Source: Armigeres subalbatus
Taxonomy: Eukaryota; Arthropoda; Insecta; Diptera; Culicidae
Direction: 5' to 3'
Length of the DNA: 64,000 nt
NCBI RefSeq assembly: GCF_024139115.2
Contig: NC_085140.1
Coordinates: forward strand, 337,405,099-337,469,098
The position numbers and the translations under genes were made by a program. The notes under the pieces were generated by a model. The model searched no databases and had not been told where the DNA came from. It saw only the letters and a program-made list of their open reading frames with translations. Positions 46,684 to 57,829 of the stretch are shown in pieces (the first letter of the stretch is position 1; the number at the start of each line of letters is the position of its first letter).

Positions 46684-47089
46684 TCCTACTCACTTGCTCG
46701 ATGGCTACAGCAAACTATTGAAAAACGCGTTTTTTCAACCGCGCACGACATGCGCATGAGTCACCGAACACAAGATAGGTATTTTATTTTTTCTCGACGA
46801 GTAAAACACGCACTGCACTTACTTGTTCGATGGCTACTCTTTCTTATTACCGGCCGCGCAATGCAGAACACAATATTTCGTTGCCGAAACAAGAGCTGCT
46901 TTCCGAAACAAGAGCAAACTTGCACCGAACTCTCACCAAGCAGTATTTTACAATAATACAAAAATAATGGGGCTTACCCTAATCATCTTTTTACGAGAAA
47001 ATGTAACATTTCATTACAAACAACTTCTATGAAGACATCAAGTGTTTAAAATGAATGAAAATGCAGGAAAACAGTTTTTCCTGCTAAAT
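46684..47089. other. Unassigned DNA inside the R1-type locus
   Basis: Two related blocks (CACTTGCTCGATGGCTAC near 46691 and TTACTTGTTCGATGGCTAC near 46820) suggest a small local duplication of about 130 bp. No protein match was recognised. Confidence 0.45.
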
Positions 47090-48090
47090 ACTGAATTAGG
47101 CCATTGTGCTTTGTCTGCAGGGACACGGTACGAATAGCGACTTCGATCTCAGGCTCAGAGACCGACAGCCACAACAGCTGCTTGGCAGTTGCACAATGGT
47201 TAAACTTTAGATGTACTCTCCGTACTGCGTCTTAGTTACAGGCGTGATCTCTAATAGCGAAGATAAGACACATAGATGCCTTATCACAGACTAGCGCAAA
47301 AGGCCTTTTCTCTCCATAACGCCTACAGTGATGGCTACGATCTCATACACCCCATTTGGGACTAGATTCGCAGCACCTAAAACACTTCAACTGCGGTTGT
47401 TTTGAACATGCTTACTGGGAATATTGACCAGTTTTTCGACTGCTCAGCCAGTTTTGGAGTCCGCAACTGTTAACTGGAACCGAGCAACGCGTAGCCGTTC
47501 AAAAGCTTGCACAACTTCCGCCCAACGCCGCACCCGTACCGTTGACATGGGATCCTTTGCCTTCATCCAGCTGTATTCATCGGTGAGTTACTTCGGTGCC
47601 TCGAGACCTCATTTCCATGCCCTCACTCAGGACCTCTTGAGCCAGACTTTTGTACGCTGTATCGCTCGCTTGTGCTCAATACTTCAGCAATAGGATCAGT
47701 TCGCTGTCTTGCTGTGTCTGACACTTTGCACGTCCTCACCCAATGCCGAAAGACTTCCGGCACCTCGCATGGACTTCAAGACTTCGGCGTACTTGTCTTT
47801 GTCGATCTTCACCAATAAGCCCTCGCCTCTGCACTAAAGCTTCCTTGCCGGGTAAGGAACATCCGCCCTGCTCTTAACTCTGCTGACGCTGCTGTTGAAA
47901 GGGATTTTCCAGTCCGCCGGACAACTGTTGCAGATTAGTGAGGTCCACCCTGCAGTTTAGTAGCCTGGACCATACAGGGAAGAGCCACCCTCGTTACTTT
48001 ACTCAATTGGGCACCCTTCTGGACGATTGGGCGCCTTTTCAAGCTCGACTATATCGCTATTCGTAGCGACCAAGCGCGGCTTGCACTATG
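47090..48090 (-). pseudogene. R1-type non-LTR remnant: ORF1 (gag-like) and start of ORF2
   Basis: On the minus strand from about 47830, one frame reads GLLVKIDKDKYAEVLKSMRG and then LSALGEDVQSVRHSKTA; after a frameshift it reads AYKSLAQEVLSEGMEMRSRG. This is the pattern of the gag-like ORF1 of R1-type elements. Further on, LKCFRCCE resembles the start of a CCHC knuckle with residues lost. VHLKFNHCATAKQLLW followed by SVSEPEIEVAI matches the N-terminus of the ORF2 endonuclease (NLNHC motif). Orientation and order agree with the C-terminal remnant at 44930-45760. Stops and frameshifts are frequent; no function is retained. Confidence 0.68.
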
Positions 48091-49384
48091 AGAAATCTCC
48101 ATACAAGCAGGCGGACAAAAATATTTCAAAGATTTCCTAACAATTTTCATATTGTTTTGTGATTGCAATAAAAACATAAAGAAATCGTAAATCGCGAATT
48201 ACTTTTCAAAATGGCGTAGCTTTTCGTTAATTTGATAATAATTAAATTCTTTTTAAAACAACTTCGCATAGAAACTTAATTTCATAGGATAAATCAAATT
48301 AGGGAGGCGACTAATTGGAACTAGAGAGAATGGTGTAAAGTGGTTGAAGGGGAATAGTATAAAGTGAACTTTTTTGATTTTCCGGCAAGGGTCAGGAAAA
48401 ATAAAACATGTAAAATGAGCCACAGAAAGAACGTAAAGTAAGGAAAAGAGAAATAAATAAGCCACCTTCTTTTGTTAAATACATATTTACATAGTTCTAT
48501 GTCAATCATCACAAAAAAATCTTCTTCAATTTATTTTACTGAATGTTATTATACCGCATTGAAATCTCAACTATTGAAATCTTGACTATGCGTATATTGC
48601 TCCGGAGCGTTATTGATGTTTGATTTTGTGCCTAATCCATTTAACAAGATTAAAGTCTCTTCGATTATAAGCAGTTCGTCGCGCTAATATCAAAGCTTTC
48701 TCGATGCTGTCCAGTTTAAGATCTAATAGTTCGTTCCCGAGTGGCACACATGTTCCGAGTCACTTACTGCAACTAAACTGTGACTTAAGCACAATCAACA
48801 TACAATCAAGTAACTGTAACCAAATGTGTCTGAATTGTTACTTTGATTGTCGATTATAAGATATTTGCTATAGTTTATCATTATAATACTAACCAGGAGA
48901 AGAGTTGAAGAAGCTCATCATCGTATTAAAAGTATTTTGAAAAATCTTTTGGCCAACAAGTTTTTCAAATCACGTTTTCCCAAAATGGGGCCAGTTCGGG
49001 CAAGATTTTTCTTAGAAACCTGAGAGTACATGACCCAAATATGATCCCCAACTAAATATTTTTGCGGGGACAAAAGTGGCTAACTTTCGAAGTTGAAATC
49101 ACCACACTTTCTCAAAGTTTTCTTTTAATTTTGATTTCTAAATGATAAAGGCAAGATATCACGGATGTTGTTTGCTCGATCTAATGGCTCGAGTAGTGCC
49201 ATATATATAAACCTTGGTGTTGTCTCAGCAAAAAAACATTTTTTAAATGGGCTTGAAGTGCTGTAAGTTTTTAAGGATATAGTGCGTGTTTTACATTTTC
49301 TCAATATTCATATTCTCTAGAATTCTTTTTTTTTTATATCTGTGAATTTTGAAACTACTTCAGTTCTTCACTTCTTTCTATTCA
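48091..49384. other. Unassigned AT-rich DNA
   Basis: No gene or bounded repeat recognised. Confidence 0.5.
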
Positions 49385-49526
49385 GCAGACTGCACTCGTT
49401 GGCGAAGAATTTGGCGGTTTTATAGAAGGACGATCAACAACGGACCAGATGTTAACAAATTCTGTGATTACAACTTGAGGTATCATCATCTGTTTGTTGA
49501 CTTTAAGACGGCGTACGACGTAGTGA
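49385..49526 (+). pseudogene. RTE-like reverse transcriptase fragment
   Basis: One frame gives FIEGRSTTDQM; after a frameshift another gives YHHLFVDFKTAYDVV, equivalent to GEYQAGFREGRSTTDQM and HHLFIDFKAAYDSV in the fuller copy at 55461. Motif A (D..AAYD) is where the next insertion cut in. The duplicated 26 bp reappear at 50627-50652. Confidence 0.75.
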
Positions 49527-50626
49527 GGGGCAGCAGGGACTATGTCCAAGGGCTTTACAACCCCTCCCCATGGCCACTGCGAGTTAGGGGGCCTGCCTAG
49601 GATGTGGTGGGGTTTGACAGTGGGCTCTGTTGAACCTCTACAAAAAGCTGCATGTGTCTATAAGCAGGCCCTATCAAACCCAGTCCACACATGAGCGTAT
49701 ATGGTGTCGTGAAGGATGCTGAAGTGGAGGCGATTGAGGTACTCCTCCATACAATATGTATGTATATCGTCTCCAATTTAGCATCTTGTATTGCATCATG
49801 TACGATTTTATGTTGACTGGGAAGCGACCGTGTGCCGCTCAAAGCGCACAAGCCCAACACGAGTGCCAACCGGCACATCAGGATTAAAACCAGTGAGATC
49901 CTGATTACGGTATACTGGTCACGGCCAGCGACACACACACGCGCGCGGAAGTAATGAAAAAAAAAAGACATGTAAAATAAACGTAAATTAACATTCTTAT
50001 TTAGCCTCAGATAGAGATAAAATAAGTGTTGCTGAATGACATTGGCTTTCCGATTACTATCAATGTGGTTGAACAGCCGTGAATATTACTTTATTTTCAA
50101 TTTTAATCCCGTTTTTTTTCTTACTTTCCTTACGTTAAAGAAATGATGACGCGGGCGCCTAATTCGGAATTCCAAATGAACAATCGCTCACTTTGAGCGA
50201 TTGATTGTTTATTCTCGCGAAGAATGAATGATTGAACAAATTTAGGAAATGCTTATACTGTTGTGTAGAAATTGCATAGATCACATCACTTTCCATGGTG
50301 AATCCCGATCTATGTTACTGATAACCCCACCCAACTAACACTAATTCCTTTCCGTGGTAATTGTGGAGATGCAGAGGTATTCTCGGTCTCTAGTAGCAAC
50401 AATAACCACACACTAACATTCCCTCCCTTTCCCAACTGACTGTAAGGACTTGGCCGGCGCCGTTATTGATCAACATTTGCGAGCTGCTGAAACGTGCACT
50501 TCGAGAATAGATGGTAAATCCCAACCACTGTTCACTTGGATCGTAGTGCAATTTGCACCAGTTCTGATCAATCACGGAGTAGCAACCATTGATATGTACA
50601 GTCAGTCTAAGCTAAGCTAAGCTAAG
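49527..50626 (+). mobile_element. 1100-bp non-LTR-type insertion with 26-bp target duplication
   Basis: A perfect 26-bp direct repeat (starting CTTTAAGACGGCGTACGACG) flanks it at 49501-49526 and 50627-50652. The insert starts GGGGCAGCAGGGACTATG and ends in tandem CTAAG (50604-50626), a tail type known for Aedes non-LTR elements. No reverse transcriptase is visible inside, so it is a deleted LINE or a SINE-like derivative. The 143-bp MITE copy B (49679-49821) lies within. Confidence 0.8.
49679..49821. mobile_element. 143-bp foldback MITE (copy B)
   Basis: Same length and end sequence as copy A (CCCAGTCCACAC; inverse CCCAGTCAACATAAAATCGT). The TA duplication is not evident here. It is nested in the 49527-50626 insertion. 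Confidence 0.8.
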
Positions 50627-50652
50627 CTTTAAGACGGCGTACGACGTAGTGA

Positions 50653-53319
50653 AACGAATCGTTCTGTTTAACTTATCATCTCGCGATTTTGGAGATACAA
50701 ATTTCGGATTTAAGTTGTTCGCAACGTGATAAATTTTGAAAGTCATGTCTGTTGTAAGAACTAAGATTTGTATCGCGCTATAAAATATTATTATTTGATG
50801 ATTATCTTTGGTTCCTGTACTGCCGTTATACGCATAACTGTCCCATGTGTATATGAAATCCCAGCAAATATGGGCCAAATATGCGTATGACGGCAGTGTT
50901 TTTCGTGGAAGGCTAGTTAACTTACATGGAGTTATTCCCTCGGTATAAAATACGCTAAAATTTTAAACTTTCATAGTTTTTCGCGATAACGCTCCCAACT
51001 ACATGCAGTTGTAGAGCCCACTGAAAACTAGAACCGAACGGAGTCGTAGTAATATTATTCAATCCAATTAAAGTAACTTTAATTTTCCATACATTTCATA
51101 CATATGCAATACATATCATGTATATTAGCTATTTATTTATGAATACTATGGCAGTCATCTTACAAGTTTGTGCTTCAGATTTTTCATTTCACAACGTTAA
51201 GCTTCCAAATATTTTAAAGATCATCAGAAAGCCATAATGTTGTTCAAAGTCTATACCGGAGCTTGAAACCATTTGACCAGAGCAATAAGCTACTAAAATA
51301 AGTTTCTAATCATAAAATAGCAAAATCCCACGCCATCGTTTGTAAACACTCGGGCAAGGTCGACGACGACGAAAGAAAATGAAAATATTATCGTTTCGTT
51401 ACTCTGCTCGTGAAGACACTTTCAACCAACCAAACAAAAGGGACATTTAGCATTCTCCTTTGCCGGGTGAAAGCTGCTGCTGCTGCTGATGACTCTCTTC
51501 TGATGGTGATGTTTATGTAAATGATGAAGATTACAATTTTGTTTGTCCCCAGTCGGCGTCGCGCTGAGTGCCCATTTGACCAACTCGCCATAGCCATTTC
51601 GAGGAGAAACACCGCGGGCGGACGACGTTCAATCGCGACCACGATGACGACTTTGGTCCAAGGAGAAACGAAATGCGTTCCCGGTGCCATATTCGCCTGT
51701 TTATTTTTTTTATTTGCTTCAAACGGATCATTTCGTCGGGATTAGCAGGAGAATTCGAAGGACGGATGACTCTCTCGAACCATGAAGATTGGCCTCGGTT
51801 CCCCTGCACAAAATGAGAATTTTATTGTGCAACACAATTTGTTCCGCTAGGGTCGACCAGTGTGGTAGATGTGGTTTCCGCACGAAGATGGCCAGTATTT
51901 GGTGAACAGATTCGAATCTGACCGTGTGGCCGCACTACCACGTACCTATGTTGCAGCTGATCCATTCGGTTTCGCGTCACAACCTGCACAACACGTGCTC
52001 TATGGTGTTAATTCCTTGTGGTATCTTTTGACGACTAACAACGCTGGTCACTAACACTAAACTCGGTAGTAAAAAGCTTATCAAACTTAACTTGCCCGTC
52101 GCTATAGATTTTGGCATAAACGAGCACGACCATAGACCACAGTCTGGCACGTAATAAGTTGTGGCCCCGCTCGCTTTTTTACAACTTTCCGGAAGATAAA
52201 ACTGATGGAACTTTCCCCTGATGCGAGCCAATAAAATGGACCTGTTGTTTCGCGAAGCCAAAGCAGACCAAGTTTGAGCTTTTTCCCATTTTAGTTGTTC
52301 TGTTGTAGGGCAGTAAAAAAAAACAAACATATCTTTCTTAATCAACAATGTCCGTTGGAAAGCATCTTCATCAGCGCAAGTTGCAAACTACTTCTAACAG
52401 GTTATCCTAACGGAACGTCAGTGCTGCTCAATAGACGCAGCGTGACAACTGTCTACCGCCGCTTAATCGCAATTAATTAGATTTTATTACTCGACATAAT
52501 GTGATTGAGTCCGCTAGGCCGGAGCGAGACAGTTCGTATCTCAACAGACGGAATAGCGTCAACACAATACTCGGTCTTCCAGGCCCATCGTTCAGCACTA
52601 GTTATCGCGGCTGATCGAATCGTTATCGACAGATACTCACTCCTAGAGTTGTATTTTCTTTATATGCCATCTGAACTACTCGGCTTGTCCCGGACCACGG
52701 ATGGAGGTCTTTCTCGAAGGAGCTTGCGAAACGCGAAACAAAAACATAATTAGACCGGGACATGCGGCAACTTGGACAACTGGTTCTTTGCTTTGTTGTG
52801 TCTTCTGGAGCAGCCTCAACGTGACGCCCCGAGACGGTGACAATGACGCATCGCCAACGCCAATCGAGTCGATCTTTTTAGCAAACGATACAAGAATGAA
52901 TGCTGAAAAGTAGGTCGACAGGTTGACAGGAACGAAGCTCTGATGATGACGATGCGATGATTTACAGCTTTTCTCAAGCGGGTCTCGAGTAGATGAATGA
53001 CAAGTGGATTTAGTTTTTGAACAGGTGCGAAAACAGCGGTTTGGAGTACATTGGATGTGGCTAGTGGGGAGCACGTTTTTCTCAGCATGTGGAGTAAGGC
53101 CATTTGAAATACAAAAATGTTTGAAAATTCCACCTTATATATCTGCCTAACAACTCTGTGATGATGAATGTGGCGCAAACATGATTTGTGTTAATATGGG
53201 GAAAATAGAAATGTGTTCCAACTAGCTACAAATCGTGTCTATGTATTGTAATCCAAATAAATTATGCCAGAAGATAACTCATGAATTTATGAGTTAGCAC
53301 AATGCAAGAATAATGTCAA
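50653..53319. other. Unassigned, partly unique-looking DNA
   Basis: About 2.7 kb. 51340-52000 and 52470-53080 have balanced composition and short CTG/GAC runs (for example 51475-51490), reminiscent of mosquito intron or regulatory sequence. Overlapping frames on both strands (up to 132 codons) have no recognisable domain, so I call no gene. Confidence 0.4.
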
Positions 53320-53331
53320 TCTATTGTATAT

Positions 53332-53629
53332 CTTCTTTTTCTTCTTATTGGCATTACATCCCCACACTGGGACAGATCCGCCTCGCAGCTTAGTGTTCAT
53401 AAAGCACTTCCACAGTTATTAACTGCGAGGTTTCTAAGCCAAGTTACCATTTTTGCATTCGTATATCATGAGGCTAACACGATGATACTTTTATGCCCAG
53501 GGAAGTCGAGACAATTTCCATTTCGAAAATTGCCTAGACCGGCACGGGGAATCGAACCCAGCCACCCTCAGCATGGTTTTGCTTTAAAGCCGCGCGTCTT
53601 ACCGCACGGCTAAGGAGGGCCCCATATTG
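53332..53629 (-). mobile_element. Feilai-like SINE, full-length (copy 5)
   Basis: Minus strand: head GGGCCCTCCTTAGCCGTGCG, B box GGTTCGATTCCCCG, complete body and an AAG-type tail. The 12-bp direct repeat TCTATTGTATAT flanks it at 53320-53331 and 53630-53641. It is the best-preserved copy in the window. RNA polymerase III transcription is expected from the internal boxes. Confidence 0.9.
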
Positions 53630-53641
53630 TCTATTGTATAT

Positions 53642-53915
53642 ATTTGTATAATTTCATGCCTCCTTCTTTCATGCTACGATCGTTTGATACTGTCATAGAC
53701 TCTACTCTGAAATTTTTACAATGCAGGGATGTATAATTTTGTGGAACATATCCGATCAGGAATGCATAACAAAATTATAACTCAATTCTTTCAATTGTTG
53801 TTATTTAAAACAACGTGTGTTATAATTAGATAATTCGATAAAAATGTGTCTTCGACCAGTTTTAGTTCATATCAAAATTATAACAACATTAGTGATGTAT
53901 ATTTTCACATTTGGG
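53642..53915. other. Unassigned AT-rich DNA
   Basis: Nothing recognised up to the 5' end of the RTE-like element. Confidence 0.45.
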
Positions 53916-54321
53916 CTGCAAAATATATTTGGGCTGCAAAATGGTGGGTTGACATCAAGGAAGGAGCGCCCAACAGAGCTCTGGTCCCCACAAGTCCCTA
54001 TCTCACGCTTCCACGGGTCGTCCGATGACAAAAGACCGCCAGCTAAGGGTTGTGTACTTAGCTGGTGGTGCAGCCTGGGCACTGTTGTCCTTCTGACATC
54101 AGCTAGAGTGAGAAGGTACGCCTCGAGCGTCTGTTCACCAGGAGGTGCGGCTCAAACAGCGTCTGCCTGGTACCCAGCGGCTGATTAACGAAATGCTGTA
54201 TCGCGTCAGCTATACCTAAGGTGGCAGCCCCATCATCGCGATGTAGGTAATGCGACCCCGGTAAGGTAGTTGAACGTTATTTTTGGCAACCGACCCGGCA
54301 ACGAAATAAGGACTATGATTG

Positions 54322-55145
54322 GAAACTCGGTACCTGAAATGTCAGGACCCTAAATGAACCTGGACGAGTGAGCCTTCTGGCTCGTGAACTGCAGAAGGTT
54401 TGAGTGAACGTGGCTGCTGTTCAAGAAGTCAGATGGCCTATATCCGGAGAACGTGAATTCCGAGCCGTGGACCCCACGACCAATACTGCATTCAAGTATA
54501 GCATCTATCACAGCGGCGGTGAAAAAGCAGAGCATGGAGTTGGTTTCGTAGTGATGGGCAAGCAGATGAAGCGAGTGATGCGGTGGAAACCCATTAGTGA
54601 ACGAATCTGTGTGTTGAGGATACGGGGCAAATTCTTCAATTACAGCCTAATCAACGTGTACGCACCGACAAACGATAAATCCGACGACGTGAAGGACACG
54701 TTTTATGAATGTCTTGATTGAGCCTATGGAGAGTGCCCAAAGCATGATGTGAAAATTGTTATCAGAGACGCTAACGCTCAGGTCGGTAGAGAGGACTTTT
54801 TCCGTCCCATAATCGGTAGAGAGACCCTTCACACCGCTACCAATGACAACGGCCTACGGCTAGTAAATTTTGCTGCTGTCAGAGGGATGGCCATCAGTAG
54901 CACTTACTTTGCACGAAAGAACATCCGAAAGCACACCTGGAGACACCCAAATGGTGAAACTTGTAACCAGATAGGCCATGTTCTGGTGGATGGGCGCCAT
55001 TTCTCGGATGTTATCGATGTGCGGACATTCAGAGGTCCAAACATTGACTCTGATCACTACCTCGTTGTCAGTAAAATTCGATCACGGTTGTCAACTGTAT
55101 CGAACGAAAGATCACAGCGAACGATGCGTTACAATATCCAGCGAT
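54322..55145 (+). pseudogene. RTE-like AP endonuclease domain, broken
   Basis: The frame begins LGT*NVRTLNEPGRVSLLA, where the usual W of TWNVRT is a stop, with a second stop just before VNVAAVQEVRW and a third near 54719. Seen motifs are QEVRW (54422-54436), RDANAQVG (expected GDANAQVG), KHTWRHPNGE, NQIGHV (expected NQIDHV) and the catalytic SDH at 55049-55057. The loss of the conserved glycine and of the aspartate in NQIDH would by itself disable the nuclease. After about 55145 the coding frame shifts by one. Confidence 0.8.
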
Positions 55146-56402
55146 TGTCGGCGGAAGGAGTACCGCCAGAAGCTCGACGAACGGATAAGTGCAATCAACG
55201 TTAGCGACAACATCAACGATCTATGGGAGTCGATCCATGGAGCGGTGAGCACAACAGCACGAGAAGTGGTAGGCACTGCACAGAGGCGACCCAGGACGGG
55301 TTGGTTCGATGTGGAGTGCCAGAGAGTGACAGACGAGAAGAACGTTGCCAGAAGCCGGATGTTGGTGTCAGGTACCCGATCGAATAGAGATCGGTAGAAG
55401 GAAGCAAGAGCAGCCGAAAAACGAACCCACCGCAAGAAGAAAAAAGAGTACGAAGAACAAGTGATTAGCGAGGCGCAGGAAAAAATGGAGCAGAACGATA
55501 TGCGGAGGTTTTATGAGTCTGTCAATGGCGTGCGGAGAAAGACAGCGCCATCTCCCGTCATGTGCAACGACCAACAAGGGAATTTGCTGACAGATAAAAC
55601 TGAAGTGGCTGCCAGGTGGAAGCAACACTTCGAGACATTGTTGAAAGGAGGAAGTGACGGTGCATCGGTGAACAGAATAAATATTAGCGACGATGGACAA
55701 GCTGTGGAGTCACCTACACTAGATGAGGTTCAAAAAGCTGTCAAAGAGCTGAAAAACAATAAGGCTGCGGGGAAGGACCAGCTCCCGGCTGAACTTCTCA
55801 AACATGGCAGTGAGCAGCTTTATAAAGTTCTGCACCATATTATGTCGAAAATATGGGAAGACGAGGAAATGCCTGCTAGCTGGTTGGACGGCCTCATTTG
55901 GCCTCTATTTAAGAAAGAGCACAGAATAGAGTGCGCCAATTACCGAGACATAACCCTCCTTCATTCGGCGTACAAAATTATGTCCCGTATTCTGTTCAAC
56001 AGATTGAGACCGCTTGAAGAGTCCTTCGTCGGCGAATACCAAGCAGGTTTTCGTGAGGGCCGATCAACGACGGATCAAATGTTTACCCTGAGACAAATCC
56101 TTGATAAATTCCGGGAATACAACTTGCAGACACATCATCTGTTTATTGATTTCAAGGCGGCGTACGATTCAGTGGAACGGAATTAATTATGGCAAATTAT
56201 GCTTGAACATGGTTTTCCATGTTCAATACGGCTGATACGGCTGATTCGTATAACGTTGGACGGATCGAAATCAAGTGTAAGGGTTGCGGATGAAATATCC
56301 ACGTCATTTGTTACCTTAGATGGATTAAAGCAGGGTGATGCATTCTCGAATCTACTGTTTAATATAGCGCTCGAGGGAGCGATTAGGAGAGCTGGTGTGT
56401 AA
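55146..56402 (+). pseudogene. RTE-like linker and reverse transcriptase (fingers and palm), broken
   Basis: This part continues one base out of frame from the endonuclease. Seen in order: the basic linker with a TAG near 55396-55398, KAAGKDQLPAELLKHG, FREGRSTTDQM, motif A FIDFKAAYDSVERN followed by a TAA (56184-56186) where the next residue should be glutamate, and motif B region LKQGDAFSNLLFN. A further TAA ends the stretch at 56400-56402. All pieces from about 54978 to 57233 are in the same frame, so only point stops interrupt this half. Confidence 0.85.
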
Positions 56403-57236
56403 AGAAGCGGTACCATTATCACAAAATCGCATGTGATCCTGGGATTTGCGGACGATATCGATATTATCGGAATTGATCGCCGTGCCGTGGAAGAGGCTTT
56501 TGTGCCTTTTAAGAGGGAGACAGCGAGGATTGGACTCACGATCAATACCAGCAAAACGAAGTACATGGTCGCTAGCAATCAACGTGGGTTCATTAGTGGT
56601 GGTGGTAGCGAAATAGTGCTGGATGGTGAAAAATTTGAAGTGGTAGAAGAATTTGTGTATCTCGGAACATTAGTGACGTGCGATAATGATGTTACGCGCG
56701 AGGTGAAAAGGCGTATTGCAGCTGCAAATAGGGCTTATTACGGACTCCGTAACCAGCTTAAGTCCCGTAGTCTGCAAACGAAAACAAAACTCGCGCTGTA
56801 TACTACTCTGATTCTTCCGGTGGCTTTATACGGCCATGAGACATGGACGTTAAAGGAGGCTGATCGGAGAGCTCTCGGAGTGTTTGAGCGTAAGGTGCTG
56901 CGGACAATACTCGGCGGTAAACAGGAAAACGGTATCTGGCGGCGTCGCATGAATCACGAATTGTACCAGGTATATAAAGGGCTGGATATTATTAAGCTTA
57001 TACAACACGGCAGACTACGGTGGGCTGGTCACGTTGTTCGTATGCCGGAAGAACGACAAGCGAAGATAATATTTAGTAGAGAACCCGGAAGAGGCCGCAG
57101 GCTTCGTGGAAGGCCGCGTATTCGATGGCTTTTTGCAGTTGAAGAGGACCTGAGGGCGCTCAATGTTCAGGGCGACTGGAAGCGATTGGCCCAGGATCGA
57201 GTCCATTGGAGAAGGATACTCCATTCGGCGTAGGTT
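56403..57236 (+). pseudogene. RTE-like reverse transcriptase thumb and C-terminal domain
   Basis: Continuous with the previous block. The catalytic FADD (56445-56456, GFADDIDIIG) is intact and is followed by INTSKTKYMV, FVYLGTLVT, YGHETWTL and GRLRWAGHVVRM. The stretch of 267 codons without stops ends in TAG at 57231-57233. The well-preserved 3' half against a damaged 5' half suggests a fairly young element. It has no activity because the polyprotein cannot be made. Confidence 0.85.
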
Positions 57237-57272
57237 CATCGAAGAGCTGTAGCCCATCAAGTATCAAGTAAG

Positions 57273-57829
57273 TATTTTCACAAAATAATTGCCTACATTT
57301 TTTGTAGACATCGCAAAAAATAGGAGGTGATCACCTTCGGTATGGCCTGAACCCGCTCGATATTAATACATAGCTGGAATAAAGCGAATTGCCTTCATTA
57401 TGGATGGAAATCCGTCGCGGTAGCGTACCAGATTTCTATCCGTGATGTAGGCAATTACTTTGAAAGTAGATTTTTGTTCAGAAAAATTTGAATATAATTT
57501 TTTTGTTATAATGTTGATATGAAAGTATCAACCTCTGTTTTAATTGCGTTACGGCTAGAGGTATTTTTTGATATAATTTTTGTTATTTTAACAACTAACT
57601 AGCCAATTTTATAACAGATTTTGTTACAATAATTTTCTGAAATAAGTAACTCCCCTTGTTATTTTTTGAATGCATTATTGATCGGAATAAGCAGATATTT
57701 ATCTTGGTGGAAAAAAATGCTAGTCAGATAAATTTTATAAAGTGAAATAGGATGTGCAGATTTAATAAATCACAAGAGGAGAAAGGAAGGTTTTAAGAAG
57801 GCGTAATAAATCATTTTCAGCCAGCTTCG
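57273..57829. other. Unassigned AT-rich DNA
   Basis: No feature recognised. Confidence 0.45.

Larger units (their letters stand above)
53916..57272 (+). mobile_element. RTE-like non-LTR retrotransposon, nearly full-length but dead
   Basis: This segment covers a probable 5' leader (about 53916-54320, including GGCAACCGACCCGGCAACGA just before the coding start), the endonuclease, reverse transcriptase and C-terminal domain, and a short 3' end with AAGTATCAAGTAAGTA. The layout (single polyprotein with AP-type endonuclease then reverse transcriptase, very short 3' region) suits the RTE clade, but clade membership is a motif-based judgement. No target duplication was resolved. Confidence 0.72.

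Noticed and set aside
52676..53178. Overlapping frames of 120-132 codons on the minus strand
   Set aside because: No domain, overlapping each other in different frames and opposed by plus-strand frames; typical of non-coding DNA with balanced composition.
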